From Candidatus Neomicrothrix sp. UBA2517 (GTDB lineage: Bacteria; Actinomycetota; Acidimicrobiia; Acidimicrobiales; UBA8592), in contig DDNP01000006.1 of assembly GCA_002341185.1 (NCBI GenBank), positions 1,070 through 37,538 on the forward strand: a stretch of 36,469 bases of DNA, given 5' to 3'. The translations under genes were made by a program, and so were the position numbers. This document shows positions 23,795 to 31,664 of the stretch, one piece after another; the stretch's first letter is position 1, and the number at the start of each line of letters is the position of its first letter. The notes under the pieces were generated by a model, which had not been told where the DNA came from, searched no databases, and saw only the letters and a program-made list of their open reading frames with translations.

Positions 23795-25464
23795 TGACAC
23801 TGGACCAAGCCGAATCACAGTTGAAACACTGGGTGGAGCATGATCCAGACCCAATTACGAGAGCAGAATTAGTCGGTTTATTGAATGAATCAAATTCTTC
23901 GGAGATTGAAGAGTTATTTAAGTCCCGAATACAGTTTGGTACTGCGGGTTTAAGAGGCGCACTTGGCCCTGGGCCAAACAGAATGAACCAACTCACCATG
24001 AGGCGACTAGCAATCGGACTTGCTCAGTACCTAGGTACAAAGAAAAAAGTAGTAATAGGTCGAGATGCCCGTCACAAAAGTGATGACTTTTTTGAAGATC
24101 TTGCTGCCATCATGACTGGAAATAATATTGACGTATTTGTATTCCCCAAGCCTATTCCTACCCCCCTCCTAGCATTCGCTGTTCGTTATCTACAAGTAGA
24201 TATGGGCATCATGATTACGGCATCTCATAACCCTAGTAGTGATAATGGTTGCAAAGTCTACTTAAATGACGGAGCACAACTCAGGGCACCAATAGATGAA
24301 GAAATAGATAAATTAGTATCAGAATCAGAATTTCCACATATTGAACTTCCATTAGGGAATGGAAAGCGCTTTGAAATAGATGAAGGAGTTGAAGACGCGT
24401 ATTGCAAGGCGATCACGAGTTCTGTAACTCAGCAAAACTCAAAAATCCTAATCGCATATACTCCTCTTCATGGGGTTGCCATGAAATTGGTTAGTAAAGT
24501 CTTTAACCAAACAAAAGCAGGCAAACTATTAACAGTCGAATCACAGAAGGACCCAGATCCAGAGTTCCCTACTGTCCATTTCCCTAATCCCGAAGAACAA
24601 GGAGTTATGGATGCTGTCATAGATCTAGCTAAATCATCTAATGCAGATTTAGCGCTTGCTAATGACCCTGACGGTGACCGGTTAGCTGTAGCTATCCCGA
24701 CAACGACGGGTAGCTGGAGGACGTTAACAGGAGATGAAATAGGGGCTCTGCTATTTAGTCACATAACAAAAAAGTCGGAAGGCGATAATAGAAAAGTAGT
24801 AACAACTGTTGTATGCTCTGACCTCGTTCCTAAAATCGCTGCTTCTCATAACATCCATCACAAATCAACTTTGACAGGATTCAAGTGGATTATTCCAACT
24901 GCATATGAAGACACCGCACTAGAACCCATATTCTGTTACGAGGAAGCACTCGGGTACGCAACTAATACCGCCGTACGTGACAAAGACGGAATTTCAGCAG
25001 CCCTTATCATGGCAGAACTCACTGCAGTTCTAAAAGAGCAAGGAAGGAGCCTTGAAGACCAACTTGTTGATCTGTCCTTGACTTACGGTCATCATGTTAC
25101 AGAAACAAAGAGAATACGTTTTGAATCAAATCAACCAAAGAAGATCATCTCAAAGATAATGGAAGATTTCAGAGATAAATCTGTAACTGCTGTTAATGAA
25201 ATGAATGTACTTAAAATAGAAGATTATCTATTGCAGAAACCTGAAACTGGTTTACCAAATTCAGACCTGATGGTACTTCATCTTGAAAATGATGTGAGGG
25301 TCTCAATTCGGCCAAGCGGAACAGAACCAATGATCAAGTTATACATGGAAAAGGTAGTCACAATTTTGAATAGGCGAGACTTGTCATCTGAGAGCCAAAA
25401 GGGAAAGCGCGTCCTAGAAGAAACCGGTATTTGGATAGAGAATTTCTTTAAAGAATTAGTCTGA
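23794..25464 (+). CDS. phospho-sugar mutase, phosphopentomutase/PGM2 type
   Basis: A 556-residue alpha-D-phosphohexomutase superfamily enzyme. The four loops are intact: GTAGLRGALGPGPNRMN near the N-terminus, the phosphoserine Ser144 in ITASHNPSSDNG, the metal loop DPDGDR (Asp291, 293, 295), the sugar-binding EEALGY with DKDGISAAL, and the phosphate-binding RPSGTEPMIKLY. The DKDG loop and overall length resemble PGM2-type enzymes, which interconvert ribose 1-phosphate and ribose 5-phosphate as well as glucose phosphates. In this nucleoside salvage setting, recycling the ribose 1-phosphate made by nucleoside phosphorylases is the likely job. The gene overlaps the kinase stop by one base and ends one base from upp on the other strand. 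Confidence 0.88.
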   Translation: MTLDQAESQLKHWVEHDPDPITRAELVGLLNESNSSEIEELFKSRIQFGTAGLRGALGPGPNRMNQLTMRRLAIGLAQYLGTKKKVVIGRDARHKSDDFFEDLAAIMTGNNIDVFVFPKPIPTPLLAFAVRYLQVDMGIMITASHNPSSDNGCKVYLNDGAQLRAPIDEEIDKLVSESEFPHIELPLGNGKRFEIDEGVEDAYCKAITSSVTQQNSKILIAYTPLHGVAMKLVSKVFNQTKAGKLLTVESQKDPDPEFPTVHFPNPEEQGVMDAVIDLAKSSNADLALANDPDGDRLAVAIPTTTGSWRTLTGDEIGALLFSHITKKSEGDNRKVVTTVVCSDLVPKIAASHNIHHKSTLTGFKWIIPTAYEDTALEPIFCYEEALGYATNTAVRDKDGISAALIMAELTAVLKEQGRSLEDQLVDLSLTYGHHVTETKRIRFESNQPKKIISKIMEDFRDKSVTAVNEMNVLKIEDYLLQKPETGLPNSDLMVLHLENDVRVSIRPSGTEPMIKLYMEKVVTILNRRDLSSESQKGKRVLEETGIWIENFFKELV

Positions 25465-25465
25465 C

Positions 25466-26092
25466 TTAATTTATTTGCCCAAATTGTCTATCTCCAGCAT
25501 CACCCAATCCAGGAACAATAAAAGCCGACTCATTTAACCCTTCATCAACTTCGCCGACAAAAAGGTGACCGTTTAGGCCACTTGACACAACTGCCTCAAT
25601 GCCTTCAGGCGCAGCCAAAATGCTGATCGCAGTAATTCTTCCGGCTCCCGACTCTGCAATAACTTGTAAGGCATGAAGTAGAGATCCCCCAGTCGCAAGC
25701 ATTGGGTCAAGAACAATTACATCTGCTCCGTTAAGTTCAGCAGGGATGGTATTCATATATACATCTGGCTGAAACGTTTCTTCATCGCGTCGAGCACCCA
25801 AAAAACAAACGTTGGAATCAGGGAGAACACTCAATGCGCCGTCCAGCATTCCCAGTCCTGCACGAACGATAGGGACAAGTATCGGAGACGTAGAAAGGGC
25901 CCACCCGTTAGTCGCTGTCAGGGGAGTATCTATCTCCCGCCTTTCTAATTCGGTTTTTCTGAGAGCTTCGTATACGAGAAACACAGATAAATCTCTAATA
26001 TTCTGCCTGAACAACTTGTTAGAAGTCTGAGAGTCACGAAGAGTACTTAGTCGCTCAAGTATTAAATTATGATTTATGATTTCAACATTCAT
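25466..26092 (-). CDS. upp: uracil phosphoribosyltransferase
   Basis: A 208-residue uracil phosphoribosyltransferase, the usual length. It converts uracil and PRPP to UMP. The N-terminal LRDSQTSNKLFRQNIRDLS, the flexible region LVPIVRAGLGMLDG at 72-85, the PRPP loop DPMLATGGS at 129-137 and the uracil-binding VPGLGDAGDRQFG at 193-205 are all present. It is transcribed alone on the reverse strand, divergent from the NT5C-type nucleotidase and convergent with the phosphosugar mutase. In this region its substrate could come directly from pseudouridine-5'-phosphate glycosidase or from imported pyrimidines. Confidence 0.95.
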   Translation of the reverse strand: MNVEIINHNLILERLSTLRDSQTSNKLFRQNIRDLSVFLVYEALRKTELERREIDTPLTATNGWALSTSPILVPIVRAGLGMLDGALSVLPDSNVCFLGARRDEETFQPDVYMNTIPAELNGADVIVLDPMLATGGSLLHALQVIAESGAGRITAISILAAPEGIEAVVSSGLNGHLFVGEVDEGLNESAFIVPGLGDAGDRQFGQIN

Positions 26093-26163
26093 TAGTTATC
26101 TTAATTAACCATATCTGTTGCCTACGGTATCTGAGGCTATTCTTATGTAGGAAAGAATTCAAA

Positions 26164-26168
26164 AGGAG
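26164..26168 (+). promoter_or_regulatory. ribosome binding site for the NT5C-type gene; start codon ambiguous
   Basis: AGGAG is 22 bases before the GTG at 26191 but seven bases before an in-frame ATC at 26176. Either a rare ATC start is used, giving five extra residues (IENSF), or initiation at GTG is weak or leaderless. Confidence 0.4.
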
Positions 26169-26190
26169 AAAGCTAATCGAAAATTCCTTT

Positions 26191-26832
26191 GTGCTCGGAG
26201 TTGACCTTGATGGAGTCTGTGGTGATCATAATCTTATTTTTAGGAATATCGTCGCTGAAGAATTAGGGGTAGAACCTGAATCACTGACTCTAGAGCGGAG
26301 TTGGGGCTTTGAAGAGTGGGGTCTCTCCAGTAGCGATTTTGAAAAGCTACACGAAAAGGCAGTTGTTGAACATCGAATGTTCCGAGATATGCCTGTGATA
26401 CCTGGTGCTTCCGAAGTTTTGTGGCGTTTGTCTGATCAAGGAATCTGGATCAGGATAATTAGCCATAGGTTATATGTAAACTGGGGACATGCTACCGCTG
26501 CTGGCGATACAGCTGACTGGTTAGATAGAGCAAATATTCCCTATAGGGATTTATGTTTCATAGGAGCAAAATCGGCTTTGCATGCTGATCTCTATATTGA
26601 TGATGGCCCACATAATATTGAGGCATTTCAAAATGACAATAGAAATGTTGTCATTTTTGACCAACCTTACAACCGGCACCTGACTGGTCCTCGGGCACAG
26701 ACATGGGAAGAAGTTGAACGCTTCGTGGTTGAAGCAGTCACTCAAAAGTTAGGTATGGCTGAACCGCAATTACCAGGTCTTTACGACGGCACGAATAGAA
26801 TTGAACACCGCAAAGCGCAAGATTATGAATAA
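26191..26832 (+). CDS. 5'-nucleotidase, NT5C-type HAD phosphatase
   Basis: A 213-residue HAD-fold protein of the cytosolic 5'(3')-nucleotidase (NT5C) type, which dephosphorylates nucleoside monophosphates, often pyrimidine ones. The nucleophile and general acid are Asp5 and Asp7 in GVDLDGVCGD, motif II is the Ser of RIISHR, and motif IV is YIDDGPHN. The MFRDMPVIPGASEVLWRL segment matches the cap-core hinge of the family. The start is uncertain: GTG at 26191 is used here, but AGGAG is better placed for ATC at 26176. Its 3' end overlaps the converging psuG gene by ten bases. A role in removing phosphate from salvaged nucleotides is inferred from context. Confidence 0.82.
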   Translation: MLGVDLDGVCGDHNLIFRNIVAEELGVEPESLTLERSWGFEEWGLSSSDFEKLHEKAVVEHRMFRDMPVIPGASEVLWRLSDQGIWIRIISHRLYVNWGHATAAGDTADWLDRANIPYRDLCFIGAKSALHADLYIDDGPHNIEAFQNDNRNVVIFDQPYNRHLTGPRAQTWEEVERFVVEAVTQKLGMAEPQLPGLYDGTNRIEHRKAQDYE

Positions 26833-27734
26833 ATGAATCGCGCAATTTGGCTAGCCACCTTGGTATTGTTTTCCAGTAATGCCAAATTTGCAGGGATGCT
26901 TTCTCCCTCGGTGCCAGCTGCAAGTCTTTCGAGAATAAATGGAGTTACTTCTTGGCCACTTATTCCTTGTTCTTCGCATTCATCAATGCATTTTTGAATT
27001 ACAGTCCAGATCTTTTCGGCATCAAGTTCATCTTCAGAAGGTATCGGGACGTTCAGTAAAACTCCATGGCCAAGGTCAAGTAAGTCAATAGCATCTAGGA
27101 TGGATACCACTTCCTTAACAGAGTCGACTCTCTTAATTTCTAAACCAGTATTTCGTAAATAAAACGCAGGGAATTTATCTGTTTGCCATCCGAGTACGGG
27201 AACTCCTAAAGTTTCTAAGAGCTGAAGGGTGCCAGGAAGGTCAAGGAAAACCTTAGCTCCAGCGCTCACACATAGAACATTAAACTTTGTCAAGGCATGT
27301 AGGTCTGCACTGATATCTCCGGTCAAATTTGCTCCTCTGTGAACACCACCGATACCACCTGTGCAGAAGACTCGCTCACCTGCCGCATGAGCGATAGCCA
27401 GTGAAGCAGACACAGTCGTAACTCCGACATCTAAACCTTTCCCGACAGCTATCGGAAGGTCTCGAACGGAAACTTTCGTTGACGCTGAGAAAATCTGATC
27501 ATATTCAGAGTCTTCAAGCCCAAGCCGTAACTCTCCATCAATCACTGCACTGACAGCAGGAACCACGCCATCTTCCCTTAACACAGAAATGCATGACTCT
27601 AATGCTTCAGCATTTGAAGGTGAAGGTAAACCTAATTTGCTAAAAACAGTTGACTCAAGGCAGACGATAGGCGCACCATTTGCTTTTGCCTCTGCTACTT
27701 CTGTTGAAAGTCTTATTGGATTGTTGCTTCGCAT
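26823..27734 (-). CDS. psuG: pseudouridine-5'-phosphate glycosidase
   Basis: A 303-residue PsuG enzyme, which cleaves the C-C glycosidic bond of pseudouridine 5'-phosphate to uracil and ribose 5-phosphate. Catalytic positions known from the E. coli enzyme have counterparts here: Glu27 in CLESTV, Lys87 in STKVSVRDL, the metal-binding Asp144 in GDISADL, and Lys161 in SAGAKVFLDL. The signature TGGIGGVHRGA, the GVPVLGWQTDKFPAFY segment and GQEVTPFILERL are all intact. AAGGA precedes the ATG by about ten bases. It is last in the reverse nucleoside operon. The partner pseudouridine kinase is not evident in the window; upp, just across a short gap, could use the uracil released. Confidence 0.95.
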   Translation of the reverse strand: MRSNNPIRLSTEVAEAKANGAPIVCLESTVFSKLGLPSPSNAEALESCISVLREDGVVPAVSAVIDGELRLGLEDSEYDQIFSASTKVSVRDLPIAVGKGLDVGVTTVSASLAIAHAAGERVFCTGGIGGVHRGANLTGDISADLHALTKFNVLCVSAGAKVFLDLPGTLQLLETLGVPVLGWQTDKFPAFYLRNTGLEIKRVDSVKEVVSILDAIDLLDLGHGVLLNVPIPSEDELDAEKIWTVIQKCIDECEEQGISGQEVTPFILERLAAGTEGESIPANLALLENNTKVASQIARFIYS

Positions 27735-27766
27735 AATTCAATCATCCTTTAGTTTGGGCTACGAAA

Positions 27767-28471
27767 CTATGCATGTAAATCAACTACAAGGTTGGGTAAC
27801 TCTGTGATACCTTCAATTACTTTATAACCAGATTTTGGGACAGCTCCTTCCGCTACTTTTTCATAATCCCATGTCAACTCATACGGAATATGCACAGCGT
27901 GACCCCCAATAGAGACAATAGGCAGGACATCGCTTCGTAAACTGTTTCCCGCCATCAAGAAGTTAACAGGATCTACGTTTCGCTCTGAAAGGAAATCTAG
28001 GTATGATTCAGGGTCCTTTTCGTGGAAGATATCGAAACCAGCAACTAGTTTATCCAAACCAGACTCCTCTATTTTGCTTCGTTGGTGAAGCAAATCTCCC
28101 TTCGTGACAATAAATACAGTGAAATCACGAGTTAACTCTGCAATTGCATCTTCGACTCCGTCAAGAAGAACAACGGGATGTTGAAGGAGTTCCTTTCCCC
28201 AAGAAATAATCTGCTTAATATCTAAGCTTGATATGTTTCCTCCAGAAGCTAGATGCGCAGTTTCAATCATTGAAAGTGTAAATGACTTGACTCCGTATCC
28301 AAAGACTCGCAGGTTCGTAATTTCATTAGAGGAAAGAGATTTTTCAAGACTCGTATCTGAAGAATATTTACTCATAAGATTCAGGAATTTTTCCTCAACC
28401 TCTGCAAAGAACGTTTCACTCTGCCACAGCGTGTCATCTGCATCGATTCCTATTAGTTTGATTTCAGTCAT
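27767..28471 (-). CDS. HAD family hydrolase, nucleotidase-like
   Basis: A 234-residue haloacid dehalogenase-like phosphatase. The nucleophile/acid pair is Asp10 and Asp12 in GIDADDTLWQ, motif II is Thr in FIVTKGD, and motif IV is AGNSLRSDV. An alpha-helical cap lies between about residues 20 and 100. The start overlaps the adenosine deaminase stop in an ATGA, with AAAGGA upstream, so the two are translationally coupled. It is probably a nucleotide or sugar phosphatase of the YjjG/pyrimidine-nucleotidase sort; substrates such as pseudouridine monophosphate or AMP would fit the operon, but this is inference. Confidence 0.85.
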   Translation of the reverse strand: MTEIKLIGIDADDTLWQSETFFAEVEEKFLNLMSKYSSDTSLEKSLSSNEITNLRVFGYGVKSFTLSMIETAHLASGGNISSLDIKQIISWGKELLQHPVVLLDGVEDAIAELTRDFTVFIVTKGDLLHQRSKIEESGLDKLVAGFDIFHEKDPESYLDFLSERNVDPVNFLMAGNSLRSDVLPIVSIGGHAVHIPYELTWDYEKVAEGAVPKSGYKVIEGITELPNLVVDLHA

Positions 28472-29556
28472 TTCATCCTTTGGTAAGAAATCCCGTTAGT
28501 GTCTTCCCAAGACTTTAGTCTCATACTCAGTTTATCCTTCTCGCTTGGGGGTAGAAAAGAATGAGAAATCGCATTTGAAGTTACTTCGCTTATTTCTTTC
28601 CAACCCCAATCAAAAGCATTTCTGCATTGAAGAAACTCATTCGTTAAAGATGTTGATGACATTAGGCGGTTATCAGTATTAACTGTTACCTGAAAGCCTG
28701 CTTCCAAGAGAGTATTGACAGGGTGATCCTCCATAACCTCAACTATTCCTGTGTGAATATTTGACGTGGGGCAGATTTCTAGAGATATATTGTTGCGCAC
28801 TAATAGAGAAGCGATACTTCCTAACGTGAGTTTGCTTTTTTCCACAAAAATATCGTCTCTAATGCTAATTCCATGACCAATTCGTGAGGCATGACCTATT
28901 TGCAATGCTTCTTCAATGTATTCAGCGCCTGCGGCTTCTCCTGCATGAATCGTGATGGCCACATTATGTTCATGAGCTAGATTAAAGGCTTCCTTATGCA
29001 GCCGAGGTGGAAAATTGATCTCAGGTCCGGCGATATCAAATCCAACGACTCCTTGTCCTGCAAAAGTCGCAGCGACTTCAGCAATTTCTAAACTTCTCGT
29101 AGTTGAGCGCATAGCGCACAGGATTGCTTTAACTGTTATTTCCTTACCATCTGAACCTGATTCGAAGCCTCGCAAAACAGAACTAACGACTTGAGTTAAC
29201 GATAATCCATTTTGTTGAAATAGCTCAGGAGCAAAACGAACTTCAGCGTACATGACACCATCTGCTTCTAGGTCGATAACGCATTCCTCCGCTATACGAA
29301 ATAGAAAATCCTCAGTTTGCATGACAGCAATCGTGTGAGTGAACGCCTCTAAATATAGTTCCAGTTTGCCTTGATCTGCGGTCGCAAGCATCCAACTCTC
29401 TAGCTCCTTTGGATCATAGCTAGGAAGAAACTGATAATTGATTTCGCCTGCTATATCAATTATGGTTTCAGACCTGAGGCCCCCGTCTAAGTGATCGTGG
29501 AGTAGCACCTTAGGATAATTTCTTAGAGAATCTTCTGTGATATCGAGAACCACCAT
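28468..29556 (-). CDS. add: adenosine deaminase
   Basis: A 362-residue adenosine deaminase, which hydrolyses adenosine to inosine and ammonia. Zinc ligands are His20 and His22 in LLHDHLDGGLR, His204 in TIHAGE with catalytic Glu207, His228 in RIGHGI, and Asp295 in VNTDNRLMS. The HDHLDGG form of the first motif is, to my memory, typical of actinobacterial enzymes. SLEICPTSN is conserved. It follows the PhyH gene by six bases and overlaps the HAD gene, placing it in the middle of the nucleoside uptake operon. Adenosine kinase elsewhere in the window offers the competing fate for the same substrate. Confidence 0.95.
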   Translation of the reverse strand: MVVLDITEDSLRNYPKVLLHDHLDGGLRSETIIDIAGEINYQFLPSYDPKELESWMLATADQGKLELYLEAFTHTIAVMQTEDFLFRIAEECVIDLEADGVMYAEVRFAPELFQQNGLSLTQVVSSVLRGFESGSDGKEITVKAILCAMRSTTRSLEIAEVAATFAGQGVVGFDIAGPEINFPPRLHKEAFNLAHEHNVAITIHAGEAAGAEYIEEALQIGHASRIGHGISIRDDIFVEKSKLTLGSIASLLVRNNISLEICPTSNIHTGIVEVMEDHPVNTLLEAGFQVTVNTDNRLMSSTSLTNEFLQCRNAFDWGWKEISEVTSNAISHSFLPPSEKDKLSMRLKSWEDTNGISYQRMK

Positions 29557-29562
29557 AATGTT

Positions 29563-30396
29563 TTAGCTTGCAAACCCCTTCAGCGGCATATCATCAGATC
29601 GTTGTAGCCAGTTTTCTTTAGGGTAGTGAGCAGAGCCCTCAATCACGTGAAGCGTGAAGGCATGGCGAGAAGTTTCGGAGAGGTTAGCGCTTGACCAATG
29701 GGGAAGTAACCCGTCTAGAACTACTACCGTTCCTTTGGGAGCTTCAAGAGGAATTTTATTCTCAGTCGGAAAGTCAGAGTCGTCAAGAGTTATCATCTCA
29801 GTTCCTCCACCTTTCTTTCGGCGAAAACGTTCTTTAGGGCTTTCTTTATGTAATCCTGGTAAACACCATAGGCAACCATTTTCTGTAGTTGCGTCTTCAA
29901 GAGCTACCCAGAAACCTTTTACTGATGGAGGATCGGTCCAAAGAAAGGGGTGATCGGTGTGCCATACAACTTCCCCTCCTATACGAGGAGGTTTAAAGAT
30001 GTACATTGATTGGAGGAGAAGTGGTTCTACAAATCCTATTTCTGTTGCAAGAAGAGTCATCTTTTCTTGGCGAACAAAGTCAGAGAAGACTGGGTCTAAG
30101 TCATGTAAGGCATGCCCAACTTTATTTAAAGAAAGTTCGGATGGCTCAGAGTTGTCACCTTGCTGTTCATAAAAAAACCGTATCTTGTCTCCCGATGTTA
30201 AGAAATAATCCTCTTGTGTGTGAGTCCGGTTTGTGGTTGAAAAAACTGTAGATTCCTCATGTGAGTTGGCTTCTTGGATGATGACTGACATTCTGTTCAT
30301 TAGCGAATCGCATTCCTCATGAGAAAAGAATTCGGGTAAAACTAGTACTCCGTTTTCGTTGAAAGAATTTTTTTGATCGGTCGTTATAACATTCAT
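29563..30396 (-). CDS. PhyH-family Fe(II)/2-oxoglutarate dioxygenase, PHYHD1-like
   Basis: A 277-residue phytanoyl-CoA dioxygenase-family protein. The iron triad is His146 and Asp148 (VVWHTDHPF) and His233 (LLPHWSS), and Arg244 (SRHAFTLH) is placed to bind 2-oxoglutarate. From memory, the segments QSMYIFKPP, GGEV, ALEDATTENGCLW, PGLH and the closing ENWLQRSDDMPL are strikingly like human PHYHD1 rather than phytanoyl-CoA hydroxylase itself. The ATG at 30396 is the natural start; a frame open to 30516 lies inside the permease gene. It stands between the permease and adenosine deaminase genes with gaps of eight and six bases, so a nucleoside-related substrate is suggested, though no substrate can be read from the sequence. 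Confidence 0.88.
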   Translation of the reverse strand: MNVITTDQKNSFNENGVLVLPEFFSHEECDSLMNRMSVIIQEANSHEESTVFSTTNRTHTQEDYFLTSGDKIRFFYEQQGDNSEPSELSLNKVGHALHDLDPVFSDFVRQEKMTLLATEIGFVEPLLLQSMYIFKPPRIGGEVVWHTDHPFLWTDPPSVKGFWVALEDATTENGCLWCLPGLHKESPKERFRRKKGGGTEMITLDDSDFPTENKIPLEAPKGTVVVLDGLLPHWSSANLSETSRHAFTLHVIEGSAHYPKENWLQRSDDMPLKGFAS

Positions 30397-30404
30397 AATT
30401 TCTT

Positions 30405-31664
30405 TTATGTTTGGCCTCGGCGATATATTTGCCCATTTGCAGCAGGCATCCGCAATCGTTGAGCGAAAAAAACTAAGACAACGATGACTATTACATATGG
30501 AAGAATGTTTATCCACCAGTTCGGCACGGTATTGCTATAGAAGTACCAAAACGCCGACCCTGTAGCAAGTGTTAATGCAATAATGCCATCAGAGGTTCTT
30601 TTATTTCGTATTGCCCAAATAGCTACTCCGGTTAATGCAATAGCATTGACAAGTAGCAGCGCATGTGAAGCAAACCCATCTAAGTCTCTAAGCCCGAGTC
30701 CGAATGGGTAACCGAAGATAAGCGAACCTGCAAGAATTCCACTCGGTCTCCAGTTACCAAAAATCAAGGCAGCTAGTCCAATGAAACCTCTTCCGCTACT
30801 TCCTCCTTCTTGGTAAATTCCTGACAATTCAGTCGTAATGAAAGCTCCGCCTAAACCTGCTAATCCGCCACCAATTATTACAGCAAGGTATTTGTACCAG
30901 TAAATATTAATACCTTGAGATTCTCCGGCCCACGGGTCTTCTCCACTGATTCGAACACGAAGTCCAAATTTAGTTTTCCACAAAATCCAAGTGCTGATAG
31001 GAACCAAAGCGAGGGCGATGAGAGTAGCCAATGAAATTCTCGTGGTAAGTCCCAGGAATACACTTCCAATATCGCTTAGCCATGGGATATCTGTATTTCG
31101 CATTGCCTTGAATAGATTGGGTGTCCCCCAACCCCCAGCTAAGAAAGGTAAGGTGAGCTCACCTGCACTTTCAACACGAGGTGATTGTGTTATGGATCCG
31201 CCTTGATATTGAGTGAATATCTCAGATGAAAGAAAACGCGCAGCGAATGGTGCCAAAATATTAATCGCTACACCGGAAATAATATGATCAACGCCAAATC
31301 CGACAGTTGCTATTGCGTGAAGAAGCCCACCTATGGCCCCTCCGATAGCTCCGATTAAAAGTCCCCAATAGGGTCCGTAGTTAAAAGCTCCCCATGCTCC
31401 AAACCACATTCCTAGTATCATCATTCCTTCAAGGCCTATATTTATGACTCCGGCTCTTTCTGAAAAGAGTCCCCCCAATCCTGCAAGCAGTATAGGAACG
31501 CACCACCGAAGCATTGCTTGGGAGGTGCTAGTAGCTGTTAATCGACTAGTTTCATTTTGACCCAATTCTTGAACAAGAGTTAACACAAGGATTCCGAAAG
31601 CTGCAAAGAGCGGCCATCTGACCCACGCAGGCACTTTTGAAAGCTGAACAGTAGAGAAGTTCAT
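30405..31664 (-). CDS. nucleoside ABC transporter permease, second subunit
   Basis: A 419-residue multi-spanning permease of the simple-sugar/nucleoside group (BPD_transp_2 type, NupQ-like). After an N-terminal membrane segment, the signature ERAGVINIGLEGMM and the loop GLRVRISGEDPWAGESQGI, which contacts the ATPase, are clear. Hydrophobic segments continue to a C-terminal pair (GVAIWAIRN, WWINILPYVIVIVVLVFF). It overlaps the preceding permease by four bases (ATGA). Together with the other permease, the ATPase and the binding protein it makes a complete importer. Confidence 0.92.
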   Translation of the reverse strand: MNFSTVQLSKVPAWVRWPLFAAFGILVLTLVQELGQNETSRLTATSTSQAMLRWCVPILLAGLGGLFSERAGVINIGLEGMMILGMWFGAWGAFNYGPYWGLLIGAIGGAIGGLLHAIATVGFGVDHIISGVAINILAPFAARFLSSEIFTQYQGGSITQSPRVESAGELTLPFLAGGWGTPNLFKAMRNTDIPWLSDIGSVFLGLTTRISLATLIALALVPISTWILWKTKFGLRVRISGEDPWAGESQGINIYWYKYLAVIIGGGLAGLGGAFITTELSGIYQEGGSSGRGFIGLAALIFGNWRPSGILAGSLIFGYPFGLGLRDLDGFASHALLLVNAIALTGVAIWAIRNKRTSDGIIALTLATGSAFWYFYSNTVPNWWINILPYVIVIVVLVFFAQRLRMPAANGQIYRRGQT

